Virus record (IMG/VR): IMGVR_UViG_3300035180_002012
Span: 1 to 21,145 of that record
Strand: one strand, 5' to 3'
Origin: a virus
Length of the DNA stretch: 21,145 nt
Part shown: positions 14,175 to 20,574 of the stretch, piece after piece
Layout of the letters: every line of letters starts with the position of its first letter
Numbering within the stretch: the stretch's first letter is position 1
Program-made: the position numbers and the translations under genes
The notes under the pieces: model-generated
What the model was told of the DNA's origin: nothing
Databases searched by the model: none
What the model saw: only the letters and a program-made list of their open reading frames with translations

Positions 14175-14414
14175 TTACGATCTGCTTTTTATGGTGTCTT
14201 TTATCTCATCAGATAGTGGAGTTGGTGGAGTTAATAATGCTTCTCTTTTAAGTCTTCCAAGTTCGCATGCTGGTATTCTAACTACTGATTTTTTACCTAT
14301 TTGAACAGCTCTAATTATTCCTGCATCAATCCAATTGTAGATAGTCCTCTTGCTTACATTAAAATACTCTGCTACTTCTTCAGCTGTATAAAACTCTTTA
14401 AACAAGTCAAGCAA
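14175..14414 (-). CDS. AlpA/excisionase-type helix-turn-helix protein
   Basis: A 79-residue DNA-binding protein of the HTH_17/MerR-like excisionase class: FYTAEEVAEYFNVSKRTIYN (helix-turn-helix), then WIDAGIIRAVQIGKKSVVRIP (wing). Such proteins act as excisionases or transcription regulators. It is the only gene between the early-region terminator and the first late promoter-like element, so by position it could be the middle/late activator, as Mor and C are in Mu; it is not a sequence relative of those. The start is a TTG, chosen because AAGAGGT lies 9 bases upstream and no ATG is available. A good sigma70-like promoter precedes it. Confidence 0.8.
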   Translation of the reverse strand: MLDLFKEFYTAEEVAEYFNVSKRTIYNWIDAGIIRAVQIGKKSVVRIPACELGRLKREALLTPPTPLSDEIKDTIKSRS

Positions 14415-14448
14415 GCTTTATAACCTCTTAAGAGATTTATTTATCAAT

Positions 14449-14477
14449 AATATAAGGTAAAACAAAGTTAAAATCAA
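14449..14477 (-). promoter_or_regulatory. Sigma70-like promoter of the HTH gene
   Basis: On the minus strand TTGATT (14477-14472), exactly 17 bases, then TATATT (14454-14449). That is 4/6 and 5/6 matches to the -35 and -10 consensus, the best promoter seen in the window. Predicted start of transcription is near 14442, about 28 bases before the TTG start codon. Confidence 0.65.
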
Positions 14478-14493
14478 GTTAAATAAATAAAGA

Positions 14494-14506
14494 TTTCACA
14501 GTGAAA
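14494..14506. promoter_or_regulatory. Palindromic operator candidate TTTCACAGTGAAA
   Basis: Perfect 13-bp palindrome (TTTCAC-A-GTGAAA), about 17-30 bases upstream of the -35 box of the HTH gene. On the minus strand it yields GTGAAATCT, the same nine bases that begin both copies of the repeated late promoter-like element, so one regulator may read all three sites. Confidence 0.5.
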
Positions 14507-14509
14507 AAT

Positions 14510-14521
14510 TGCAATTTTGCA
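14510..14521. repeat. TGCAATTTTGCA palindromic 12-mer, intergenic
   Basis: Exact copy of the scattered 12-mer, immediately upstream (on the minus strand) of the TTTCACAGTGAAA palindrome in the gap between the early and late regions. Confidence 0.55.
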
Positions 14522-14540
14522 GATTTTTTTAAGAAATGAT

Positions 14541-14573
14541 AAAAAGGCTCCGAGAAATCTGTAATTTTCTCGG
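14541..14573 (-). terminator. Rho-independent terminator of the early operon
   Basis: On the minus strand CCGAGAAA - 8-base loop - TTTCTCGG (14573-14550), extendable by one or two pairs, then AGCC and TTTTT (14545-14541). It lies about 60 bases after the stop of the DnaC-like gene and before the HTH-gene promoter, and so separates the early from the middle/late transcripts. Confidence 0.7.
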
Positions 14574-14633
14574 AAAAGAATGTAGGAGGAGATGAAAGGA
14601 AGAAAACCACTAAATTATTATTGGCATTACTGC

Positions 14634-15269
14634 CTATATTTTTCCCAATCTTAAATCTTTTTTACTCTCAATTTTTACATATTCACAATAACTTCTTAAT
14701 CTTGATAATAACGGTTCTGGGAATTGTTGAAAGCTTTCTTTACTGTTTGTTGTGATAAATATAGGAATGTTTTTACTTTCTGCGTAATAGATTACTTGTG
14801 TTATCAAATCAACTTTTATATCTTTTAGATTTGGTAATAGATCATCAATCAAAATTGCGTCATGTTCGTGGAATGTTTCAAACGCTTTTGTGTCAAATAG
14901 CACTGTGCTAATGTATAATGGATTATTCCTTTTCCAATATTGCAGTAGTTTTGCTATTTTCCAAGTGCCGGCTGTGGACTTTCCCACGCCTGCCATTCCT
15001 TCCATTATTACACTTCTTTTAATCTCTTTAATTTTTCTAATACTTTCGGTTTCTTTTACCTGAAAAATTGCAGTCTCTATTAGTTTTTCTGGGAATTTGC
15101 CATTTATGAGTATACTTTTAATATGTTCTTTCGTTCTTGGCTTTAGCATTCTAAACGCACCTGAAGACTTATACCCATCTTTATATACCCAAAAGCCACT
15201 GTCATCTTCTATTATGTGAGCTTCTGGAAAATCTTTTTTAATGCTTTCTAAATTTTTATATATCTTCAT
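14634..15269 (-). CDS. DnaC/IstB-like AAA ATPase, probable helicase loader
   Basis: A 211-residue protein with Walker A G91-MAGVGKS-98, Walker B ILIDD at about 139-143 and a sensor-1 strand IFITTNS at about 170-176. These are followed by PEPLLSRLRSYCEYV, the arrangement of DnaC-type replicative helicase loaders. The N-terminal 80 residues form a separate small domain with FWVYKDGYKSSGAFRML that may bind the helicase or DNA. It is the last gene of the early operon and directly follows a protein with an SSB-like tail, so the pair is probably a phage replication-initiation module. Start ATG with AAGGAGGG upstream. Confidence 0.8.
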   Translation of the reverse strand: MKIYKNLESIKKDFPEAHIIEDDSGFWVYKDGYKSSGAFRMLKPRTKEHIKSILINGKFPEKLIETAIFQVKETESIRKIKEIKRSVIMEGMAGVGKSTAGTWKIAKLLQYWKRNNPLYISTVLFDTKAFETFHEHDAILIDDLLPNLKDIKVDLITQVIYYAESKNIPIFITTNSKESFQQFPEPLLSRLRSYCEYVKIESKKDLRLGKI

Positions 15270-15284
15270 TTTACCCTCCTTAAA

Positions 15285-15773
15285 TTAGAATGGTATATCT
15301 TCGTCGTCGTCATCTTTAGCCCAGTCTTTCAGATAAAAATCTTTTCCTCTTTGATTTTCTGGAGATGCCCAGTCTTTATTACTGTTTGATTTGCCTTTTA
15401 TGTTTGGTAGCTGATTTCTGAAGTTCAGCAGTCCGTTCCAGTCTTTTCTTGTTCTCTTGAAGTTCTCATAATCTTTCTTTAGTTGCTCTATGCTTTCATT
15501 GTTTCTTTTATAGATATGCATCAATTCTCTTAAGTGTTTTGCTATTATTGCTTTATACTCTGTTGTAAATCTAAACATTTCAGGTGGTTTGTCATTCCAT
15601 AGTTGTAAATACCAGCCAATGAGATGTTGGACTTCTTTTCCGTCATCTTTCTTGCTTTCTTCTTTAAGTCTTGCTTCTATCTCAAGCAGAACATACAAAG
15701 CATCTCTTTTTTTTCCTGCTAAAAGAAATTCAACAGCCTTTTCAAGTTTTTTTAAAATCTGTTTGTTATTCAT
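15285..15773 (-). CDS. Replication-associated protein with SSB-like acidic C-terminal tail
   Basis: A 162-residue protein with no family firmly recognised. Residues 1-50 form an amphipathic helical region (ILKKLEKAVEFLLAGKKRDA). Residues about 60-125 contain LIGWYLQLWNDKPPEMFRFT and a WNGLLNFRNQLPN segment, reminiscent of phage replisome-organiser domains (an YW-W motif and a basic helix). The last nine residues are DDDDEDIPF, closely matching the DDDIPF tail by which bacterial SSB recruits replication and repair proteins. There is no OB-fold in front of this tail. The neighbour is a DnaC-like loader. The start shares ATGA with the preceding stop and has GGGAGGTG upstream. Confidence 0.7.
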   Translation of the reverse strand: MNNKQILKKLEKAVEFLLAGKKRDALYVLLEIEARLKEESKKDDGKEVQHLIGWYLQLWNDKPPEMFRFTTEYKAIIAKHLRELMHIYKRNNESIEQLKKDYENFKRTRKDWNGLLNFRNQLPNIKGKSNSNKDWASPENQRGKDFYLKDWAKDDDDEDIPF

Positions 15774-16285
15774 ACTACACCTCCCATCTTTTTCATATGT
15801 TTATATTTGGATTTAATACTTTCTGCAGGTCTTCCAAGTTTTTTTGAAAGTTCCTGTAGTTTTTCAGTAGTTAATCCGTGTTTTGAGATTACATCTAATA
15901 TTAGCTTTTCTTCTTCTTTTGAATATCTTCTTTTAACTGTCATTCCTTTTTGTCTTCTTCTTTGTTCCAAATATCTCTTTCTGTATTCTCTTTCACATTC
16001 TTTACTACAGTGCTGGTCGGTGTTTTGAACGGGAATAAATCTACTGCCACATATTCCACAGGTTCTTTTAATGCTTTCAATGTTTTGGTCTGGTAGTCCA
16101 AATACTGGTGGATTATCACTGTATATTTCCAATATTCCACTTTTTACCTGTCCAGCTATTAAACTTCTGATTTTCTCTTTTACATACTGTTTTAAATAAG
16201 ATGGTGGGTTTATTTCTTTCAGCACCATCCAAGGTGTGAAAATTTTCAGTTCTAACATCACTTGCCAAATTCTGCCTTCTGTCAT
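15770..16285 (-). CDS. Zinc-finger and helix-turn-helix (Myb-like) protein
   Basis: A 171-residue protein. Residues 1-70 look like a winged-helix unit (FTPWMVLKEINPPSYLKQYV, then VKEKIRSLIAGQVKSGILEI). Residues 76-97 hold a four-Cys zinc site (CGICG ... HCSKEC: Cys 76, 79, 93, 97). Residues about 115-165 are basic then helical (RRYSKEEEKLILDVISKHGL, LSKKLGRPAESIKSKYKHM), like a Myb/SANT DNA-binding repeat. It is presumably a DNA-binding regulator or replication factor of the early operon; no named family was recognised. Start ATG with GGGAGGTAAAAA upstream. Confidence 0.75.
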   Translation of the reverse strand: MTEGRIWQVMLELKIFTPWMVLKEINPPSYLKQYVKEKIRSLIAGQVKSGILEIYSDNPPVFGLPDQNIESIKRTCGICGSRFIPVQNTDQHCSKECEREYRKRYLEQRRRQKGMTVKRRYSKEEEKLILDVISKHGLTTEKLQELSKKLGRPAESIKSKYKHMKKMGGVV

Positions 16286-16288
16286 TTT

Positions 16289-16975
16289 TTACCTCCCTAA
16301 TGCTTTTGCTACATTTTCAAGAATGCCTTCATTAATTTCTTGAAATCTTTTTGATGCTTGTAAAACTACAGCTACATCTATGGTTGTCCAGCCTTTGTTT
16401 TTTGCATAGTTGTAAATTGTCTTTGTGTCTGTATTTATTCCCATCTGATTTATTAGTGTTTTTACTGTGTCTTCTGTTATTGGCTGAAGTTCTTTTTTAA
16501 TTACAAGTCTTTTATGGATTGAATGCGGATAACTTGCAATGATTTTAGGAATTGTTTGGTCTCCAAGAAATACATAACTAAATGCCAAGTCTTCATCTTC
16601 TGAGAAGTCTTTTAATTCATTAAGTAGATGCTGTTTTTTCAGTAGTCTTTGAGCTTCGTCTAAGATAAAGATTGGTTTGATGTTTTTGTAAATAATATGG
16701 TGCTTGATAATGTCTAAGGTTCCTTCGTATGTATGTCTTGCTCCACAACCTAAGGAATAGCCTATTAATCTGTAAAGCTTTCCTCTTGTTATCTCGCCAT
16801 CTGGTATTTTGATATAGAAAGCCTCTTTTGATATAGATGAGATTTTTTTAGATGCTACTGTTTTTCCAGTTCCCCATTGTCCCCAGATGACAGCGTGCAT
16901 TGGCATTGATTGTTCTTCTCTTACTTTCTTGAGTGCTACAATAGTGTCTGCGATGACTTTCTCTACGTGTATCAT
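16289..16975 (-). CDS. MuB-like transposition target ATPase
   Basis: A 228-residue AAA+ ATPase directly downstream of the transposase, as MuB follows MuA. Walker A is GQWGTGKT at 32-39, Walker B is IFILDEAQRLL with D106-E107, and a sensor-like YVFLGDQ follows. The C-terminal part (LQPITEDTVKTLINQMGI and a TIDVAVVLQASKRFQEI helix bundle) is like the MuB C-terminal DNA-binding domain. MuB binds target DNA in an ATP-dependent way, activates the transposase and gives target immunity. A longer frame opens at 17065 but lacks a ribosome site; AAGGAGG lies 7 bases before the ATG at 16973-16975. The first 43 bases of the gene are duplicated just upstream (see 16987-17049). MuB itself is somewhat longer (about 312 residues), missing mainly its N-terminal HTH domain here. 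Confidence 0.88.
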   Translation of the reverse strand: MIHVEKVIADTIVALKKVREEQSMPMHAVIWGQWGTGKTVASKKISSISKEAFYIKIPDGEITRGKLYRLIGYSLGCGARHTYEGTLDIIKHHIIYKNIKPIFILDEAQRLLKKQHLLNELKDFSEDEDLAFSYVFLGDQTIPKIIASYPHSIHKRLVIKKELQPITEDTVKTLINQMGINTDTKTIYNYAKNKGWTTIDVAVVLQASKRFQEINEGILENVAKALGR

Positions 16976-16986
16976 TTTAAACCTCC

Positions 16987-17049
16987 TTAAGAAATATTTA
17001 GTTTTTGTGCTACAATAATGTCTGCTATAGCTTTCTCTACGTGTATCAT
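16987..17049 (-). CDS. 20-codon leader peptide from duplicated start of the MuB-like gene
   Basis: ATG-to-TAA frame encoding MIHVEKAIADIIVAQKLNIS. The first 43 bases are 39/43 identical to the start of the MuB-like gene 74 bases downstream, and the peptide's first 14 residues match its N-terminus except at two positions. It has its own ribosome site (GGAGG within the end of the transposase gene), and its TAA sits at the edge of the MuB-like gene's AAGGAGG, so its translation ends exactly where the next begins. It could be a relic of a tandem duplication, or a coupling/attenuation leader; the intact frame and both ribosome sites favour some function, but this is not proven. Confidence 0.6.
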   Translation of the reverse strand: MIHVEKAIADIIVAQKLNIS

Positions 17050-17051
17050 CT

Positions 17052-18518
17052 TTAGCATCCTCCAAAGAGTTTTAATGGGTCAAAGATGTCCTCAGGTTCT
17101 TCCTGAGGTGCTTCTTTTTCCACTTTTTCCACTTCTTCAGATGCTAAAATGCTCGTAATGTCTAAAATTCCTTCGTTCTTTGTCTCTTTCAGTTCTTCCT
17201 GTCTTATCTTTTCTATTTCTTCCGATAATTTAGCTTTTCTTTTTTCCATTCTTTTCTCTTTATTCTTAGCTTCTTTTAACTCTACTGTTTCTAAGCTTGG
17301 GATATCTTTAGAGATCAACACAGCATATCCAAGCTTAGTTTTTTCTTGCTCGTCCCAAACTTCAAGCTTTGTTGCATCTTCTAAATCACGGTAGCATATG
17401 ACAGTTGGAGCTTTTGCTTTCCTGCCGTATTCTCCATATCTTTCTTCTTGTCTGTAATGGAATTCATAGACAAGGTTATCAATCGTTATGCCATTGTTTC
17501 TTATAACACGAATAAATCTTTCTCTAAATGCAAGTCTAATGCTGTCTATGTCAGTTTTTCTATATGTTTGTTTTATGGCAGAATGCAAAATTTCAGGGAC
17601 TACTGGCTCGTTGAAATGTTCGAATTTATGTTCTTCTCTGTTGTATGTTTCAATGGCTGTTTTTAAAGCTTCTTCAAATGTTTGATGTGTTTTTGTGTAA
17701 TATCTGAGTTTGTCTTTTAAATCTCTGAAACTTCTTTCTATAGTTTTTTGGTTTGGTCTTCCGGGTGTTGTATTTCTATGTTTGATGTTTAGTTTTTCTA
17801 ATCCTTTCTCAATTAACTCTGTTTTTAGTATGGCTTCGTTATCTGTGATGATTTTTTCAGGTAATCCGTATTTTTCAAACAGTCTCATTAGGTATAAAGC
17901 AATATCTAAGGTAGAAAATGCTCTGTTGTAATATTGGACATTGGTATCTTCTTTTACTTCCTTATAAAAGACATCAAGGAAATAGCCTGAATATCTTTCT
18001 CTTGCTATAAATATATGGTAATGCTTTCCGCCGTTTGAATATCCAGTGGCATCTATTTCCCATTCTCTTTGATTTCTTGACAATTTGCCTTTACTGACTA
18101 TATTTTTAGATAGTTCCTTTTTGTCTAATCTTTTTCTTTGCAGTTTTTCATATGAGCCAAATTCTTCTCTTATAAAATCTCTGATAAATTTATACCAAGC
18201 TTGATATGAGCTTATGCCTGCAAATTGTAAATCCATTTCCAGCAGTTTATAAATCTGTCTAAGAGATAAAAACCTTGTTCTTCCTTTTTCTTTGTTTTTC
18301 ATAAGTAGTAATTCTTTAATTCTTGATTTCAATTCTTCTGATATTTCTATTTTTCTCTCTTTCTCTTTTTGCAGTTTTAACTCTGCATCTATCCATCTTT
18401 TTATGGTAGAGAAGTGGGCTTTTATACCCACTTTGTTTATAATTTGTTGTATTTGTCTTAAGGAATAGCCTTGTAGGAATAGTTCGTAAGCTGTTTTTCT
18501 AATTTCTGCTTTCTTCAT
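17052..18518 (-). CDS. MuA/TnsB-like DDE transposase
   Basis: A 488-residue transposase. Residues about 5-45 contain an HTH (LFLQGYSLRQIQQIINKVGI, then STIKRWIDAE) and about 60-125 a second DNA-binding region. The RNase H-like catalytic core has D156 (WEIDATGY), D226 (IITDNEA) and E261 (NQKTIERSF), with 34 residues between the last two. Residues about 340-395 form the C-terminal barrel (NGITIDNLVYEFHYR, VICYRDLEDATKLEVWDE). A charged tail follows, ending in a DIFDPLKLFGGC region that could contact the MuB-like partner, as in Mu. MuA has about 55 residues between its second Asp and Glu; the short spacing here is nearer to TnsB. All catalytic residues are present, so it should be active. Start ATG with AGAGGCTGG upstream. 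Confidence 0.92.
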   Translation of the reverse strand: MKKAEIRKTAYELFLQGYSLRQIQQIINKVGIKAHFSTIKRWIDAELKLQKEKERKIEISEELKSRIKELLLMKNKEKGRTRFLSLRQIYKLLEMDLQFAGISSYQAWYKFIRDFIREEFGSYEKLQRKRLDKKELSKNIVSKGKLSRNQREWEIDATGYSNGGKHYHIFIARERYSGYFLDVFYKEVKEDTNVQYYNRAFSTLDIALYLMRLFEKYGLPEKIITDNEAILKTELIEKGLEKLNIKHRNTTPGRPNQKTIERSFRDLKDKLRYYTKTHQTFEEALKTAIETYNREEHKFEHFNEPVVPEILHSAIKQTYRKTDIDSIRLAFRERFIRVIRNNGITIDNLVYEFHYRQEERYGEYGRKAKAPTVICYRDLEDATKLEVWDEQEKTKLGYAVLISKDIPSLETVELKEAKNKEKRMEKRKAKLSEEIEKIRQEELKETKNEGILDITSILASEEVEKVEKEAPQEEPEDIFDPLKLFGGC

Positions 18519-18519
18519 A

Positions 18520-19533
18520 TTACCAGCCTCTTTTTGCTGATTTGGATACCTCTATTGCTCTTTCTCTTGCTTCATCTAATAACTTAAAAGTTTTTTCCCA
18601 GCCAATCTTAAGAGCGATTTGATATATATGTGTGAGAAAAGTATCTTTTAGTTCATTGTATAGCTCTTCTTCTGTTGCTGGTGGTGGGTCGTTTGGTGGT
18701 CTTCCGCCATAAGATCTTTTTTGTTGGAATTCTTCTCTTTTTTGTCTGGCTAATTCTTCAAATTCTGGATCATATTCATCTTCTTTGTTAATATTTTCAT
18801 ACCATTTTCTGGCAACCTCTTCACTCATTCCTTTACTTCTTGCATACTCACGTATTTTGATATAAAGAGGGTCTTTTTCTATTTCTTCTATTTCTTCTAT
18901 TTCTTCTATTTCTTCTTCTGGTTCTTCTTCTGAGGGGGTGGGGAATTCCTGCAATTTTTGCAGGTTCTCCCCACTTATCCAATTGATAACAGTTTTGTGA
19001 TCAACATCAAGTTGTCTTGCAATCTCTCTTGAACTATATCCTTGTTCTTTTAGCTCTTTTGCCTTTTCTTTTATATCTTCTGGCTTTTCTCTTCTCTTCA
19101 CTCCTTGAACCCAGTTATAAATAGTTCTCTCACTTACTCCAAAGATTTTTTGAAGTTCTGGAATTTCCACATTTTTTGAATATAAGTTTTGGCATAAAAG
19201 CCTTTTCTCTTCTTTTGTTAATGGTATTCCGTGTCTATTCTTAGTTATTGCTAAAATCTCAGCTTCTAATATATCTTTAAGTTCTACTACTTCAGCTTTG
19301 ATTGTTGTTCTTCCAAGTCTTTTTGATGCCATAAGTCTATGCATTCCATCAATAAGCCAATATTCATCGCCTTTCTGCCAAACTGTAATAGGTGGAAATT
19401 CAGAGCCAAGTCCCATTGCTTCTTTATACTCTTCTACCTTGTCCTCTACTGTGTGAGTTTCTACTCTTGGAAGTAGTCCTTGAATGATTTCAATTTTGTT
19501 AATTGGTATTTCTCTAATGCCTAATACTTTCAT
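18520..19533 (-). CDS. ParB-like protein with two helix-turn-helix segments
   Basis: A 337-residue protein. Residues about 1-95 are a ParB/sulfiredoxin-like domain with IREIPINKI and YWLIDGMHRLMASKRLG, where D62-GMHR-66 corresponds to the nucleotide-binding G-x-HR box. Residues about 125-143 (IPELQKIFGVSERTIYNWVQ) and 167-187 (YSSREIARQLDVDHKTVINW) are two HTH units. An acidic linker with EEIEEIEEIEEIEK follows, then a C-terminal helical domain. In chromosome and plasmid partition ParB binds palindromic parS sites; in phages such proteins can also regulate transcription. No ParA is in the window. A unit of the palindrome family found at the left end lies inside this gene (18937-18974) and encodes the linker segment after HTH 2. 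Start ATG with GAAGGAGG upstream; the preceding gene ends within that ribosome site. Confidence 0.85.
   Translation of the reverse strand: MKVLGIREIPINKIEIIQGLLPRVETHTVEDKVEEYKEAMGLGSEFPPITVWQKGDEYWLIDGMHRLMASKRLGRTTIKAEVVELKDILEAEILAITKNRHGIPLTKEEKRLLCQNLYSKNVEIPELQKIFGVSERTIYNWVQGVKRREKPEDIKEKAKELKEQGYSSREIARQLDVDHKTVINWISGENLQKLQEFPTPSEEEPEEEIEEIEEIEEIEKDPLYIKIREYARSKGMSEEVARKWYENINKEDEYDPEFEELARQKREEFQQKRSYGGRPPNDPPPATEEELYNELKDTFLTHIYQIALKIGWEKTFKLLDEARERAIEVSKSAKRGW
18880..18915 (-). repeat. Four 9-bp tandem repeats encoding Glu-Glu-Ile
   Basis: TATTTCTTC occurs four times in a row on the plus strand, giving the EEIEEIEEIEEI linker in the ParB-like protein. Such runs arise by slippage and tend to vary in number. 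Confidence 0.85.
18937..18974 (-). repeat. Seventh hairpin unit, inside the ParB-like gene
   Basis: The core CCTGCAATTTTTGCAGG (18948-18964) is the exact reverse complement of the unit-3 core at 313-329. It is flanked by GTGGGGA on the left and TCCCCAC on the right, a perfect 7-bp pair unlike any arm at the left end. Minus-strand reading frame gives GENLQKLQEFPT. The element is therefore read through in frame, in the linker after the second HTH. Confidence 0.75.
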
Positions 19534-19534
19534 A

Positions 19535-19810
19535 TTAATAACCTCCTTCTAAGTATTCTTCTAAATTAACAACTACATACTTTCCTGTGTTAAGGTCTAA
19601 TCCTACGACCTCAACGATAAATCCATCTTTGTCAAGTTCTTCAAAATATACGATGTCGTCTTGGATTATAAAGGTATAATCTATTTTGTTTGATATAAGC
19701 CTCTTTACTATCTCCGCTGCCAATCTAAAACCCCTACGCTGAGGAGTTTTTGAGTAATTTACAATCTTTTGTAAAGTAAATTCTCTGTCTTTAAATATTT
19801 GTGCTATCAT
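19535..19810 (-). CDS. Small hypothetical protein
   Basis: A 91-residue protein, not recognised. Helical N-terminus (IFKDREFTLQKIVNY), a basic TPQRRGFRLAAEIVKRLI segment, then a beta-rich second half (YTFIIQDDIVYFEEL, VEVVGLDLNTGKYVVVNLEE). It lies between the RecT-like and ParB-like genes, shares ATGA with the end of the former and carries its neighbour's ribosome site at its own end, so it is a genuine member of the early operon. Presumably an accessory replication or recombination factor, but nothing in the sequence shows this. Confidence 0.75.
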   Translation of the reverse strand: MIAQIFKDREFTLQKIVNYSKTPQRRGFRLAAEIVKRLISNKIDYTFIIQDDIVYFEELDKDGFIVEVVGLDLNTGKYVVVNLEEYLEGGY

Positions 19811-20574
19811 TCTTCATTACCTCCTTCTTCTGCTATTTCTTTTATTTCAATTTTTATTTTCTCTATAATTTCTTCATAATCTTTTCTTTCAATGTCTTTT
19901 GTATGCTCTAATCCATACTCAGCTAATACACTTCTAATAATAGTTTCTACAACTTCATTGGTAAGCCCGTGTTCTTTTGCTGTGTTATTTGCAATAGCCC
20001 AAAGTCTCTTTTTCTGAGCTTCAGAGATTTTATCTTCTTTGTTTTCTGATGTTTCTTTTACTGTTTCTTTTACTGGTTCATTAATAACTGGTTCTGACAT
20101 AACCTCTGCTTCTTCATATGGTAATGATGCTGTCTCTTCTGGGAATGCCAATCTGAAAGCCTGTGCTATAGCCGTCTTTTTAAGCATGAATATTGGCATT
20201 GATTTCCAGCTTGGAGTATCTTTTTTTACTTCTGATAAATATGTACGCCATTTTAATGGGTGGCTCCAGTCCTTTCGATAGATTACCACTTCTGCGAAAG
20301 TGCCTACTGCATCTTTGCCTATTTCTACATCCCAACCATCTAAACGACCTGTCCGCTCTGCTCGTTTGATGTATTCAAGATAACTGACCACTACCTGCAG
20401 ACTATTACGAAATGGGATAAAATGACATTGTTTTTCAAGAGGATTTAATCCCATCATCTTTGCCAAATTTACAGCCTTAACTATTTCTACATCGTCAACT
20501 GATGCCAAGTGTGGAAATAAAACCCTTACCATTTCTACGATGTTGCCTTCTGTTGCCTTAACTAATGCTGTCAT
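19807..20574 (-). CDS. RecT/Bet-family single-strand annealing protein
   Basis: A 255-residue recombinase. The core (residues about 15-150) has the RecT/Bet pattern: VKAVNLAKMMGLNPLEKQCH, FIPFRNSLQVVVSYLEYIKR (the conserved I-x-G-like strand and Y-x-K-R-A segment), FAEVVIYRKDWSHPLKW, a WKSMPIFMLKKTAIAQAFRL motif and an AFPEE end. The C-terminal 100 residues are charged and helical. These proteins anneal complementary single strands, usually with a partner exonuclease; none is visible in the window, though the truncated gene at the right edge cannot be identified. Mu itself lacks a RecT. Start ATG with AAAAAGGAGGTAG; the start overlaps the preceding gene by 17 bases. Confidence 0.88.
   Translation of the reverse strand: MTALVKATEGNIVEMVRVLFPHLASVDDVEIVKAVNLAKMMGLNPLEKQCHFIPFRNSLQVVVSYLEYIKRAERTGRLDGWDVEIGKDAVGTFAEVVIYRKDWSHPLKWRTYLSEVKKDTPSWKSMPIFMLKKTAIAQAFRLAFPEETASLPYEEAEVMSEPVINEPVKETVKETSENKEDKISEAQKKRLWAIANNTAKEHGLTNEVVETIIRSVLAEYGLEHTKDIERKDYEEIIEKIKIEIKEIAEEGGNEE

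Noticed and set aside
16976-17065. Longer start of the MuB-like ATPase at 17065
   Set aside because: No ribosome site at that start, and the extra 30 codons cover the duplicated leader read in a different frame; the ATG at 16973-16975 has AAGGAGG at proper spacing.
16289-18518. IS21-type insertion sequence (IstA/IstB pair)
   Set aside because: A transposase plus ATPase pair could suggest this, but both genes are embedded in one tightly overlapping early operon followed by phage genes, no terminal inverted repeats bound them, and the transposase C-terminus is of Mu type.
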